Assembly (NCBI GenBank): GCA_036557525.1
Contig: DATBHH010000119.1
Coordinates: 1-64,000, forward strand
From: VRUE01 sp036557525
GTDB lineage: Bacteria > Actinomycetota > Thermoleophilia > Solirubrobacterales > 70-9
Length of the DNA stretch: 64,000 bases
Direction of reading: 5' to 3'
Part shown: piece after piece, positions 24,856 to 33,923 of the stretch
Numbering within the stretch: position 1 is the first letter of the stretch
How the letters are laid out: each line of letters starts with the position of its first letter
Notes under the pieces: model-generated
The model's input: the letters and a program-made list of their open reading frames with translations, nothing else
Told to the model about the DNA's origin: nothing
Databases searched by the model: none
Made by a program: the position numbers and the translations under genes

Positions 24856-26933
24856 CGGGCCGGGAGTACATTGGGAGCTTGTCCCCAGACTCGTCTTCCG
24901 ATCAGACCGCGGAGAAGGTCTCGCCGCCGAAGACTCCCCCGACGACGCCGCACCCGTCGGGCTGGCGCGTGGACCCGGCGCCCGACGGTCGCGGCGCGCC
25001 ACCTCAGCAGAAGCCCCCGATCATCCCCCGCAACAGGGCCTTCATCTGGGTCCTGGTCGGGCTGCTGGCGCTGAACCTGCTGGTCGCGATCCTCACCAGC
25101 GGCCCGGCGAGCAGGCCCCAGGTGCCCTACCAGCCGTTCTTCGTCGACCAGGTGACCGCCGGCAATGTGCGCGACATCAGCTCGACCGGCGACTCGATCG
25201 AGGGAACACTGAAGCGGGAAGCGACCTACACGCCGCCGGACGGCGGCGACCCGGTGAAGGTCAGCAACGACTTCAAGACCGAGGTCCCCTCGTTCATCGA
25301 CAACAACGCGGTCACGACGCTGCTCACCGAACACAACGTCGTGATCAACGCCTCGCCGCCCGACTCCGGTCGCTCCGTGATCGGGACGATCATCCTCGGC
25401 TTCCTCCCGACCCTGCTGCTGATCGGCTTCTTCATCTGGCTGATCCGCAGGCAGGCCGGCGCCAGAGGCGGAGGCATCCTCGGCAGCTTCGGCCGCTCAA
25501 CCGCGCGGCGGGTCCAGGCGGATGGCCAGGACCGGGTCACCTTCAAGGACGTTGCCGGGATCGACGAGGCCGAGGATGAGCTGGAGGAGATCGTCGACTT
25601 CCTCAGGAACCCGCAGCGCTACACCAGGCTCGGGGCGCGGATCCCGCACGGGGTGCTGCTCTACGGCCCGCCCGGGACCGGCAAGACGCTGCTCGCGCGC
25701 GCCGTCGCCGGTCAGGCCCATGCCGCCTACTTCCACATCTCCGCCTCGGAGTTCGTCGAGGCGATCGTCGGCGTCGGCGCCTCGCGGGTTCGCGATCTCT
25801 TCAAACAGGCCAAGGAGGCCGCTCCGGCGATCGTCTTCATCGACGAGCTCGATGCGATCGGCCGGTCGCGCTCGGGCAACATCAGCGGCCTCTCGGGCGG
25901 CAACGACGAGCGCGAGCAGACGCTCAACCAGATCCTGACCGAGATGGACGGGTTCGAGCCGGACACCGACGTGATCGTGCTGGGGGCGACGAATCGTCCC
26001 GAGATCCTCGATCCCGCGCTGCTCCGCCCGGGTCGCTTCGATCGTCGCATCGCGGTCAACCCGCCGGACCGAAACGGGCGGGTCGCGATCCTCAGGATCC
26101 ACACCCGCGACGTGGCGCTGGCGGATGACGTCGACCTCGACCGGATCGCGGCGTCGATCCCGGGCTCGACCGGCGCCGACATCGCGCTGCTGGTCAACGA
26201 GGCGGCGCTCTTTGCCGCCCGCCGCGACCACCCCAAGGTCGAGCAGCGCGACTTCACCGATGCGATCGAGAAAATCCTTCTCGGAGCCGAGCGGCAGGTG
26301 GTCATGACCGACGCGGATCGCAGGCGCACGGCCTACCACGAGTCGGGCCACGCGCTGGTCGGGATGCTCACCCCCGGCGCCGATCCGGTCAGGAAGATCT
26401 CGATCATCCCTCGCGGGCAGGCGCTCGGCGTCACGCTCTCGACTCCGGAGAGCGACCGCTACAACTACCGCCGCGAGGAACTCCTCGCGCAGATCAAGGT
26501 CGCGCTCGGCGGCCGGGCGGCGGAGAAGGTCGTCTTCGACGACCTCTCGACCGGGGCGGAGTCGGACATCCAGAACCTCACCCAGGTCGCCCGCGGCATG
26601 GTCGGACGCTGGGGGATGAGCGACGCGGTCGGGCCGATCGCGGTCACCGACGGGCGCCAGGACGGCGTCCTGCTGCCCGGCACGATGCCGGCCTCCGAGC
26701 CGACCCAGGAGCTGGTCGACAAGGAGGTCCGTCGGATCGTCGAGGAAGCCGAGGACGAGGTCGTCGAGCTCCTTCGGCACGAGCGAGACCGGCTCGAGGC
26801 GCTCGCCGCTGCGCTGCTCGAGCGGGAGACGCTCGACCAGCCCGAGGCCTACGAGGTCGCCGGCGTGCCGCCGCCCGACGAGGAGCCCGCTGAGCAGGAC
26901 GCGGCCGCGAAGGCCGCGAGCTCACGGACCTGA
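24852..26933 (+). CDS. ftsH: FtsH-like AAA+ zinc metalloprotease
   Basis: A 693-aa membrane-anchored ATP-dependent protease. Residues 1-60 are Pro-rich and cytoplasmic; TM1 ~64-83; periplasmic domain to ~175; TM2 ~176-198. The AAA domain has Walker A GPPGTGKT, Walker B IVFIDELDAIG and the SRH ATNRPEILDPALLRPGRFDR; M41 peptidase HESGH, with the later Asp in TGAESDIQNL. The start is TTG at 24852, overlapping the preceding stop, with no good alternative. FtsH degrades membrane and regulatory proteins; its location after hydrolases suggests a second, non-housekeeping copy, but that is inference. Confidence 0.93.
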   Translation: MTGREYIGSLSPDSSSDQTAEKVSPPKTPPTTPHPSGWRVDPAPDGRGAPPQQKPPIIPRNRAFIWVLVGLLALNLLVAILTSGPASRPQVPYQPFFVDQVTAGNVRDISSTGDSIEGTLKREATYTPPDGGDPVKVSNDFKTEVPSFIDNNAVTTLLTEHNVVINASPPDSGRSVIGTIILGFLPTLLLIGFFIWLIRRQAGARGGGILGSFGRSTARRVQADGQDRVTFKDVAGIDEAEDELEEIVDFLRNPQRYTRLGARIPHGVLLYGPPGTGKTLLARAVAGQAHAAYFHISASEFVEAIVGVGASRVRDLFKQAKEAAPAIVFIDELDAIGRSRSGNISGLSGGNDEREQTLNQILTEMDGFEPDTDVIVLGATNRPEILDPALLRPGRFDRRIAVNPPDRNGRVAILRIHTRDVALADDVDLDRIAASIPGSTGADIALLVNEAALFAARRDHPKVEQRDFTDAIEKILLGAERQVVMTDADRRRTAYHESGHALVGMLTPGADPVRKISIIPRGQALGVTLSTPESDRYNYRREELLAQIKVALGGRAAEKVVFDDLSTGAESDIQNLTQVARGMVGRWGMSDAVGPIAVTDGRQDGVLLPGTMPASEPTQELVDKEVRRIVEEAEDEVVELLRHERDRLEALAAALLERETLDQPEAYEVAGVPPPDEEPAEQDAAAKAASSRT

Positions 26934-26937
26934 GGCT

Positions 26938-27516
26938 CTACGCGCCGAGGCGATCGGCCAGGCGCTCGACGAGCCAGAGGTCGTACACGTAGCCCTGGGG
27001 GTTTCCCTTCATCTTGATCGGCCGGCGGGCGAGGATCCCGTCCGGTCCCCCCTCGACCTCGACGTCACGCCAGACGTCGGCAGACGGCGCCAGCCCGGCG
27101 AGTAGCTCTTCGACCTCGGGGGGCGCGCCCGGCTCGGCGAGGAGGCGGCCGTCGTTCTCGCGGAGCTTGAACGGCACGACCGAAGCCTGCACCTGGACCT
27201 CGTTGGCGCCACGGTCGCGCCAGGCGTTGGGAACCACCCCCATCCGCAGGGCCACGCCTCGCCCATTCCGAATCCCGCTGAATTCGGTCGCCGGCATGTC
27301 ACTGGTCGTCTGCGAGATCTCGTGCTCCTCGCTCATCCCAAGTTCGGCGGTGATCGTCGCGGGAGTGTCCATCGGCCCCTCGGTCTTCAGCGCCTCCCAC
27401 ACGACCTCCCAGCCGAGGTCGCCGGGGTCGTCGATCTCCGCGGCGCGACCCCGCATCTCCGCCGGAGACGGCCCGGTACTTTCAGCGTCCTTCGATTTAC
27501 GGCGAAAAAGCCCCAA
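26938..27516 (-). CDS. Conserved hypothetical cytoplasmic protein
   Basis: A 192-aa protein with no recognised domain, lysine- and arginine-rich at the start (LFRRKSKD) and otherwise mixed alpha/beta (VVWEALKTEGPMDTPATITA; RGVALRMGVVPNAWRDRGAN). The start is TTG 27516, 10 nt after TAGACT. It ends 4 bp from the convergent FtsH-like gene. Confidence 0.65.
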   Translation of the reverse strand: MGLFRRKSKDAESTGPSPAEMRGRAAEIDDPGDLGWEVVWEALKTEGPMDTPATITAELGMSEEHEISQTTSDMPATEFSGIRNGRGVALRMGVVPNAWRDRGANEVQVQASVVPFKLRENDGRLLAEPGAPPEVEELLAGLAPSADVWRDVEVEGGPDGILARRPIKMKGNPQGYVYDLWLVERLADRLGA

Positions 27517-27545
27517 CGCACCGCCGAGTCTAGTTGCAAATGCCC

Positions 27546-28091
27546 TTAGGGCTGGGAGCCGCAGACCCTGAACCCGTACCGCTTGGCCAGGGCCGCCGTT
27601 TCGCGCGTTTCGGCGTTGCCCCTTTCGGCGATCGCCTCAGCCCTGGCGTCTTCGTGGCCTTCCAGCGCCGCCCCGTAGGCGCGACTCGTTCGGAACGCCG
27701 ATTCGGTCGTCTGGAAGATGAGTTCGAGCTGATCGGCGTCGGCATCGGGTGGCCCGAGGGCCCGGACCCGGGCGAGGCCGGCTTCGGCCATCGTGACGAT
27801 CCGTCCCAGCGTCTGAGCCAGCTCCCCGCGGGCTGCGTCCGAGGCGCTGCCGTTGTCCCTTTCCTCCTCCCTCGCCTTCCGCGCCGCCTTCTCGAGCTGC
27901 CGCCGCAGAGGTTCCTGCTTCATTTTCGAGGCTTCGCAGAACGAGTCGGCCCTGGCGATGAACTCAGCCTTGGTCAGCGACCCTTCCCTGCTCCCCGCGG
28001 TGTCGGTCGCGGAGCTCGAGGAGGAAGATGAGCCGCAGCCGGCGACTGCGATCAACACGAGGACCAAGGTCAGAGGGACGACGCGCCTCAC
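27546..28091 (-). CDS. Lipoprotein of unknown function
   Basis: A 181-aa lipoprotein: signal with lipobox VAGC (Cys19) followed by a serine linker (GSSSSSSSATD). The mature part is mainly helical and carries two cysteines (DSFCEASK and FRVCGSQP at the C-terminus), matching small actinobacterial lipoproteins that have a conserved N-terminal Cys and a C-terminal Cys. GTG 28091 is 8 nt after TAGGTT. Function unknown. Confidence 0.78.
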   Translation of the reverse strand: MRRVVPLTLVLVLIAVAGCGSSSSSSSATDTAGSREGSLTKAEFIARADSFCEASKMKQEPLRRQLEKAARKAREEERDNGSASDAARGELAQTLGRIVTMAEAGLARVRALGPPDADADQLELIFQTTESAFRTSRAYGAALEGHEDARAEAIAERGNAETRETAALAKRYGFRVCGSQP

Positions 28092-28099
28092 GGCCAGGG

Positions 28100-28105
28100 A
28101 ACCTA
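28100..28105 (-). promoter_or_regulatory. -10 box of lipoprotein gene
   Basis: TAGGTT on the minus strand, 8 nt before GTG 28091, consistent with a near-leaderless message. Confidence 0.4.
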
Positions 28106-28112
28106 CTCATCG

Positions 28113-29686
28113 CTACCGGACGATCTTCAGCTTCCGATAGCTCGTCCGTCGGGAGCCGCGGATCTCCACCGTCTCCCTGACCAGGACCTTCCTGGCGCCG
28201 GCGAGCTTGGACCTGAACTTCGCCTTCGGCACGAGCGAGACGATCGCCGACTTCCCGGCCTTCGCCTTGCCTTTGCCGACGGCGCTCTCGGCCCTGCCCT
28301 TGCGCCTCTTGGAGACCGCCTGAAGCTTGTACCGGCAGCCCTTCGGCCTGGCGTTCCTCGGGCACTTGACGCGGACTCCGGGATAGGAGACCCGCACCGT
28401 CTTGGTCTGGCTCGCCGAGGACGATCCGTCGCAGTAGGCGGTCCGCCCGGTGAAGATCATGGACGTCGAGCACCCCTCGCTGTCAGTCAAGGTCAGCGTC
28501 GCCTGGTAGGTGCCGGGCTTCGGGTACGTGTGCGTGAAGCGCGGGCCGCCGGTCGTCGCGGCCTGGCCATCCCCGAAGCTCCATGCATAGGTGGCAACGG
28601 TGCTGTCGGAGTCGCTGGAGCCCGAGGCATCGAGCGCCAGGGGCACGCCCGGTCGGGCGCGGGGCGCGGTGAAGCTGGCCACGGGCGACTGGTCGGGAAC
28701 GATCGCGATTCCCCAGGGATCGGTGCCGACCCCGATCGACGCGCCCGGCATGCCGGAATGGATATCGATCGGGGTGACGCCGCTGGGGCCGGTTTCGGTG
28801 ACGTAGGCCTCGCTGCCGTCCGGCGTGATCGCGATGCCGATCCCCCCGATGTGGATTTTGATCGGCGTGCCGACGACCTGGTTCGTCTGCGTGTCGATCA
28901 CCGAGACGTCGCCCGATTCGTTGTTGACGACGTAGGCGAACCTGCCGTCGGGGGTGATCGCGATCCCGGCCGGTTCTTCGCCGACTTTGATCGCGGGGGG
29001 GACAACCTGATTGGACTGAGTGCTGATCACCGAGACGCTTTTCGAGCCGGCGTTGGATACGTAGGCGGTTCTGCCGTCGGGGGTGATCGCGATCCCGATC
29101 GGGAATTTGCCGACCGTGATCGGCGCGCCGACCACCTGGTTGGTCTGGGTGTTGATCACCGAGACGCTTTTGCTGCCGGAGTTGAGGGCATAGGCGAACC
29201 TGCCGTCGGGGGTGATCGCCACCGCGGCCGGTTCCGAGCCGATCGTGATCGGGGAGCCGATGACCTGGTTGGCCTGGGTGTCGATCACCGAGACGCTGTT
29301 GCCGAAGAAGGGGTGACGTAGGCGGTCTTTCCGTCCGGCGTGATCGCGATCCCATCGGGGAGCCCGGTGTCGACGATCGGCGCGCCGACCACCTGGTTGG
29401 CCTGGGTGTCGATCACCGAGATGCTGGAACCCAGGGCGCTGGTGACGTAGGCCCTTCGGCCGTCGGGGGTGATCGCGATCGCTTCGGGGAGTTCGCCGAC
29501 CGGAATCGGAGAGCCGACGACCTGGTTGCTCCGGGTGTCGAAGACCGAGACGGTGTTCGAGGCGCGATTCACGACATAGGCGTCGTTGGCGAAGGCGCTT
29601 GCCGCCGGCAGGATCAGCAACATGGCCCCAAGGATCGAGGCAACCAGGTGACCGAGACGGCGCCCTCTTGCCAGCTGCCCGGCCAC
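28113..29686 (-). pseudogene. YVTN beta-propeller/PKD surface protein with internal frameshift
   Basis: Exported protein: signal peptide (ending ILPAASAFA), then ~42-residue YVTN repeats (ITPDGRRAYV ... SVIDTQANQVVG), a PKD domain (FGDGQA near the C-terminal third) and a basic C-terminal domain of KRRKG type. The frame breaks at about 29305-29315: upstream reads GKTAYVTPSSATASR then stop, while the next frame resumes inside the same repeat as FFGNSVSVIDTQ. One missing base restores ~524 aa, close to the intact paralogues (529 and 531 aa). Either a recent mutation or an assembly error. Start taken as GTG 29686, 8 nt after TATAGT. Confidence 0.8.
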
Positions 29687-29694
29687 GGGGGCCA

Positions 29695-29700
29695 ACTATA
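29695..29700 (-). promoter_or_regulatory. -10 box of YVTN gene 1
   Basis: TATAGT on the minus strand, followed by TGGCCCCC and GTG. The same box and spacing precede the other two YVTN paralogues (52755 and 56832), so the element is conserved across copies. Confidence 0.65.
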
Positions 29701-29732
29701 CCCCGGACAAAGTAGGTTTCGGAGTTGGGGCC

Positions 29733-31169
29733 ATGGAAATGAGCACGGTCGTCGACGACGTGGACTATCTGGTGGTGGGGGCCGGCGCAACCGGCCTCGC
29801 CTTCGCCGACGCGCTGGTGACCGAGGCCGATGTCCAGGTGGCGGTGGTCGACCGTCGACCCTCCCCGGGAGGCCACTGGATGGATGCGTATCCGTTCGTT
29901 CGTCTGCACACACCTTCCGCTTTCTACGGCGTGAACTCGTTGGCGCTTGGTGAGAACCGCATCGACCGGTCCGGCGAGAACGCCGGCTACTACGAGCGGG
30001 CGAACGGCGAAGAGGTCTTCGGATACTTCGCCGAGGTCGCCGCCCGGCTCGAGGAGTCGGGCCGCGTCCGCGTGCTCACCGGCGTCGAGCACCTCGGCGA
30101 CGGCGAGGACGGCGAGCAGCGGGTCAGGGACCTGGGCACCGGGGAGGTTCACGAGATCGCTGTCCGTCGCCGGACTGTCGATGCTCGATATCTGGAGGCG
30201 TCGATCCCGGCGACTCACGCCGCTCCGTTTCAGGTCGCGCCGGGCGCTCGGGTCGTGCCCATCAACGAGTTGCCGGCGGCGGCGGAATCAGGCTGCTCCT
30301 ACGCCGTCCTCGGGTCGGGCAAGACGGCCGCCGACGCGTGTACCTGGCTCCTCGACAACGATGTCGACCCGGATCGGATTCGCTGGGTCCGGCCCCGCGA
30401 CGCCTGGTTCTATGACCGCCGCCACTTTCAGCCGTTGGACCAGGTCGGGGCGATCATGGAGGGGAACGCCCTGGATGTCGAGGCCGGCGCCGAGGCCGCG
30501 AATATCGACGATCTCTTCGAGCGGCTCGAGGCCTCGGGGCGGCTGACCCGCATCGACCCGACCTGGCCGGCGACGATGTTCCGCGGCACGATGCTCAGCG
30601 CCGGGGAGCTGGCGGCCCTGAGGCAGATCGAGGACGTCGTCAGGCTCGGCCGGGTGCGACGGATTGAGGCCGACAGGATCGTGCTCGAACGGGGAGAGCG
30701 GGAGACCGACGCCGACACCCTGCATGTCGACTGCACGGCGCTCGGCCTCAACAACGCCCCGGCGACGCCGATCTTCCAGCCGGGTCGGATCGTCCTCCAG
30801 CAGGTGCGCCAGCTCTCGCCCTGCTTCAACGCGGCCATGATCGGGTTCGTCGAGACCCACCGCGATGACGACGCGGAAAGGAACCGGCTCTGTCCCCCCA
30901 ATCCATACCCCAGCGGCATCGAGGACTGGCCGCGAATGGTGTGCAGTACGTGGCGAGCGGAGGGGATCTGGTTGAGCGAGCTGGACCTCTCGGCATGGAT
31001 CGCCGAGAGCCGGCTGAACCTGCTGGGTGCGCTTCCCGACCACGCGGCGGAGCCGTGCGTCCAGGACGCGGTCAGGCGATATCTCACCCACGTCGGCCCG
31101 GCGGTCGAGCGACTGAGCGAGTGGGATGGAGCGCTCGTTCAGGGCGTTGTTGACCGGTCAGGGAACTGA
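29733..31169 (+). CDS. FAD/NAD(P)-binding oxidoreductase
   Basis: A 478-aa flavoprotein with an N-terminal dinucleotide fold (DYLVVGAGATGLAFADALV, GxGxxG), a typical PSPGGHWMDAYPFVRLHTPS segment after the first strand, and a second nucleotide-binding motif (YAVLGSGKTAADACTWLL). The layout is that of flavin-dependent monooxygenase-like or NAD(P)-binding-domain proteins; substrate unknown. ATG 29733 follows GGAG; TAGGTT at 29713 may be its -10. It is divergent from YVTN gene 1, and its first codons are duplicated as a scrap near 56870. Confidence 0.82.
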   Translation: MEMSTVVDDVDYLVVGAGATGLAFADALVTEADVQVAVVDRRPSPGGHWMDAYPFVRLHTPSAFYGVNSLALGENRIDRSGENAGYYERANGEEVFGYFAEVAARLEESGRVRVLTGVEHLGDGEDGEQRVRDLGTGEVHEIAVRRRTVDARYLEASIPATHAAPFQVAPGARVVPINELPAAAESGCSYAVLGSGKTAADACTWLLDNDVDPDRIRWVRPRDAWFYDRRHFQPLDQVGAIMEGNALDVEAGAEAANIDDLFERLEASGRLTRIDPTWPATMFRGTMLSAGELAALRQIEDVVRLGRVRRIEADRIVLERGERETDADTLHVDCTALGLNNAPATPIFQPGRIVLQQVRQLSPCFNAAMIGFVETHRDDDAERNRLCPPNPYPSGIEDWPRMVCSTWRAEGIWLSELDLSAWIAESRLNLLGALPDHAAEPCVQDAVRRYLTHVGPAVERLSEWDGALVQGVVDRSGN

Positions 31170-31177
31170 ACGTCGCC

Positions 31178-31825
31178 TCAGGCCCCCAAGCCACCCAGAA
31201 CCGCGAACGGGTTCGGCGGGCGCTCGGCATAGGCCGCCGCCCACGTGCCCTCGACCGTGATCCGGCTACCGGTCGGGGCCTCGTTCTCGATCCGCTCGGC
31301 GAGCGCCTTGGCGCTGTCCTCGTCGCCGGCGCCGATCAGCAGGTACCTCCAACGGTGAACCGTGGGAAGGCCCTCGCGCCGGAGCTGCTCGGAGAGCCCC
31401 ACCGCGTCGTGGTGGGAGGGGAGGTCGACTCTCACCTCGAATTCGGGGTGCCCACTCCTCGCTGTCTCCTCGCGCTCGCGCGCCATCAGCGCTTCGCGCT
31501 CGGCGAGCCGGGCGGCTTCGTCGCCCGGCAGCGGCCTGTCGGGGTCCTCCCATTCCTCCGCGATCGGGTGCCAGCGGCGGAAGTCGACCTCGAGCTGCCA
31601 TCCGTGCCCCCGCGCGTCCTCCTCGATCGCATCTCGGGCCTGCTCGGCCTGCTCGCGGGTGCCGGCGTACAGGAACACCCGGGCACCGTCTCGGGTGACG
31701 ATGACGCGGTCGTGAAACGCGGTGCTCAGGTCGTGCTCGAGCTGCTGCGCGGCGAGGCGCTCGGTCAGGCTTCGGGCATGGTTCTCCTCGCGTAGATCGA
31801 CCTGAAGCCTCCAGTCGTCATTCAT
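31178..31825 (-). CDS. Conserved hypothetical protein with two similar alpha/beta halves
   Basis: A 215-aa protein from ATG 31825. It contains two related stretches: WRLQVDLREENHARSLTERL ... RVFLYAGTREQAEQARDAIE, and FEVRVDLPSHHDAVGLSEQL ... YLLIGAGDEDSAKALAERI. Each looks like a beta-alpha-beta (ferredoxin-like) module. A conserved-looking WHPIAEEWEDPD motif sits between them. Alternative starts are ATG 31882 and GTG 31939. Function unknown; it is divergent from the large operon. Confidence 0.7.
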   Translation of the reverse strand: MNDDWRLQVDLREENHARSLTERLAAQQLEHDLSTAFHDRVIVTRDGARVFLYAGTREQAEQARDAIEEDARGHGWQLEVDFRRWHPIAEEWEDPDRPLPGDEAARLAEREALMAREREETARSGHPEFEVRVDLPSHHDAVGLSEQLRREGLPTVHRWRYLLIGAGDEDSAKALAERIENEAPTGSRITVEGTWAAAYAERPPNPFAVLGGLGA

Positions 31826-31894
31826 CTGATCGATCTCGTACCCTCGCCGCTCCCGGCGCAACCCTACTCGGCTCTCGTTCATTCGTCTGGCTTT

Positions 31895-31923
31895 TTGAAT
31901 CGGCTGATCGGCTGAGCTAGGCT
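31895..31923 (+). promoter_or_regulatory. Promoter of the six-gene large-protein operon
   Basis: TTGAAT (31895-31900), a 17-nt spacer and TAGGCT (31918-31923). It is the best primary-sigma-type match I noticed in the window. The expected transcription start falls at about 31930, beside an ATG at 31931 that opens only a 19-codon peptide ending at 31990, inside the first gene. Confidence 0.65.
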
Positions 31924-31944
31924 CGTCGCGATGGGTCACCGACG

Positions 31945-32697
31945 GTGTACTCCTCCGGCAAGGACGATCGGCCGGTGGCCACGCCGCTGACCTTCACCTA
32001 TACGGCCGGAAAAACGGACCTCCTCGACAAGAGCAAGGAGGGGGAAGCCTTCACGGCGGTCAGCGACACGCTCGCCGTCGATGATCCGAATGCGGTCACC
32101 CGGGTTTTCATGCACGGGAACAGCGACGTCGTCGCGAAGCAGGGTGGGACGGATGTGAGCGGCAACTGGGCTGTCTTCCGGATGAAGAGGATCTGGCAGC
32201 GGCCCCTCAGCTCCACCCCCACCCCCACCGACCCGATCGGTGGCCCAACCGGAGCGGCGTACGAAGAGGCGACAGGGTCGCAGAAGATGTACACCGACAG
32301 CACCGAGAAGCCGGCCGGGGACTGGGTCGACTGCGTCGGCTGGATCCTGCCCAGGCGGGTGGATTACTACGAGCGGTCGCTGCACGAGTTCGGGGTCGGC
32401 GCCCAGGACCCCGTGACGCGCAAGGTCCGCGACGACTCCGGTGGGTTCTACGTGGTCGTGATCATCGACCTCTCGCCCCAGTGGTACCGCGTCCGGATGT
32501 CCAAAGCGGTGACCCTCACCAGCACAGAATGGAAGGCGGCGCGCGGCCTCGGCGGGACGAGCCCGATACCGGCGACGACGCCATTCAAGACCGAGGCGGC
32601 GACCGGCCCGCAGGCGGTCGCCTGGGCCTGGAACAGCGACTGGCAGTCGTGGGGCACCTACAACAACCAGCTGCCGCTCCCGGAACCCGAACCATGA
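31945..32697 (+). CDS. Operon gene 1: unknown 250-aa protein
   Basis: First gene of the large operon; no family recognised. No signal peptide. It is beta-rich, with conserved-looking segments TPLTFTYTAGKTDLLDKSKE, GNWAVFRMKRIWQRPLSS, WVDCVGWILPRRVDYYERSL and FYVVVIIDLSPQWYRVRMSK, a Trp-rich end (WAWNSDWQSWGTYNN) and a Pro-rich tail. GTG 31945 gives 250 aa; GTG 31975 (protein VATPLTF...), 10 nt after AAGGA, is an equally good start. ATGA overlap with gene 2. Confidence 0.75.
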   Translation: MYSSGKDDRPVATPLTFTYTAGKTDLLDKSKEGEAFTAVSDTLAVDDPNAVTRVFMHGNSDVVAKQGGTDVSGNWAVFRMKRIWQRPLSSTPTPTDPIGGPTGAAYEEATGSQKMYTDSTEKPAGDWVDCVGWILPRRVDYYERSLHEFGVGAQDPVTRKVRDDSGGFYVVVIIDLSPQWYRVRMSKAVTLTSTEWKAARGLGGTSPIPATTPFKTEAATGPQAVAWAWNSDWQSWGTYNNQLPLPEPEP

Positions 32698-33923
32698 ACC
32701 CGAACCGAAGCGAGGACATCGTGCCGCCCGGCCTGACCGCAGCCGATATGGGCGAGTCGACTTCGACCACTCTTGGTGGGGCCCTGAACGACGAATGGGC
32801 GCTGATCTCCTACCTCACGCAGCCGCTGCTGGTGAACTCGCGCCAGGACTACGTCGTGATCACGTCGGCCGACAGCGTCCCGGTTTCCACCGGCCACATC
32901 ACGCCCGACCTCAACTACCGCTGGACCGTCACAAACACCACGAGCAGGTGGATCCTTCACCAGGAGGAGAGCGAGGAAGGGGTGTTCAACTGGACCCCCA
33001 GGGGCCCGGGAGGGCACGAGGTCAAGGTCGTGGTGACCTCGGGGGACGACGAAGTGGTGACGCTGTCGCTGACCCAGCAGGTGCAGGAACCGCCCACCCA
33101 GTGGCAGCAGGTCGAAGCCCAGCTCGAAGCGAACAGCGCCCCCGCGAGCCAGCTCTTCGCGATGCGCGAGATCTGCCTCGAGCTGCACGACTACATCGTC
33201 GCCGCGGCGGAAACCACCGGGGCGAACGGCGTTCCGCCGCTATTCGTCGCCGCGGTGATGTTCATGGAGGCCTGGGGACGGCCGAAGGACGGCAGCCCGG
33301 GGGCTGACGCGATCAGGCGCAAGCTGGCCGGCGAGTCGGGATACTGGCCGCGGCGCGACGCCGCCTGGGAGAAGCTGCAGCGCTTCCTCGGCGAGAAGAA
33401 GTACCACCTCCACCTCCACGACATCCGCGAGGTCGAGCTCGACCTGGTGCGCGAGTTCCTCAACGAGATCAATCCGGTGGACCGCGCGTTCATGGGCGCG
33501 AAGTCCCTCGGGGTCGGCCAGATCGCGATGACCACTACGGCGATGATCACCGGCGACACCACCTGGACCGAGCTGAGCGAGACGAATCGCAAGCAGCTGC
33601 TCGAACAGATCGAAGGTGCCTGGAGCGATCTCGGCTTCGAGACCAAGGTGGACATCTTCAACGCGCTGCGGTTCCCGAAGCAGAACGCCTGGGTCGCGGC
33701 GAACCTGCTGGCGAAGATCAAGAACCGCTCGCACCGGTTCCCGAGCGTCACCTCGCAGGCGATGCTGAGCGACTCGCCGGCGGTCGACATCACCGCCACC
33801 GAGTACAACCGCGGCGCCTACGACACCCCGCTCGCCGACATGAAGGGGAACAGCAACGGCCGTCGCGCCAAGCAGTACGTCCTCTCAAGCCCCAACCAGA
33901 TCGGCCTCGAGCAGTTCTTCTGA
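32694..33923 (+). CDS. Operon gene 2: Ig/PKD-like domain plus lytic-transglycosylase-like domain
   Basis: A 409-aa protein. Residues ~45-130 look like a beta-sandwich (YRWTVTNTTSRWILHQEESE, GHEVKVVVTSGDDEVVTLSL). Residues ~165-400 follow the lysozyme/SLT plan: PPLFVAAVMFMEAWGR (candidate catalytic Glu), AKSLGVGQIAMTTTAM (the S.G..QI motif), NAWVAANLLAKIK and ATEYNRGAYDTP (the YN.G motif), then RRAKQYV. The homology is by motif order only. No signal peptide, so any wall-degrading action would need delivery or lysis. ATGA with gene 1 and TGATG with gene 3 show tight coupling. Confidence 0.82.
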   Translation: MNPNRSEDIVPPGLTAADMGESTSTTLGGALNDEWALISYLTQPLLVNSRQDYVVITSADSVPVSTGHITPDLNYRWTVTNTTSRWILHQEESEEGVFNWTPRGPGGHEVKVVVTSGDDEVVTLSLTQQVQEPPTQWQQVEAQLEANSAPASQLFAMREICLELHDYIVAAAETTGANGVPPLFVAAVMFMEAWGRPKDGSPGADAIRRKLAGESGYWPRRDAAWEKLQRFLGEKKYHLHLHDIREVELDLVREFLNEINPVDRAFMGAKSLGVGQIAMTTTAMITGDTTWTELSETNRKQLLEQIEGAWSDLGFETKVDIFNALRFPKQNAWVAANLLAKIKNRSHRFPSVTSQAMLSDSPAVDITATEYNRGAYDTPLADMKGNSNGRRAKQYVLSSPNQIGLEQFF

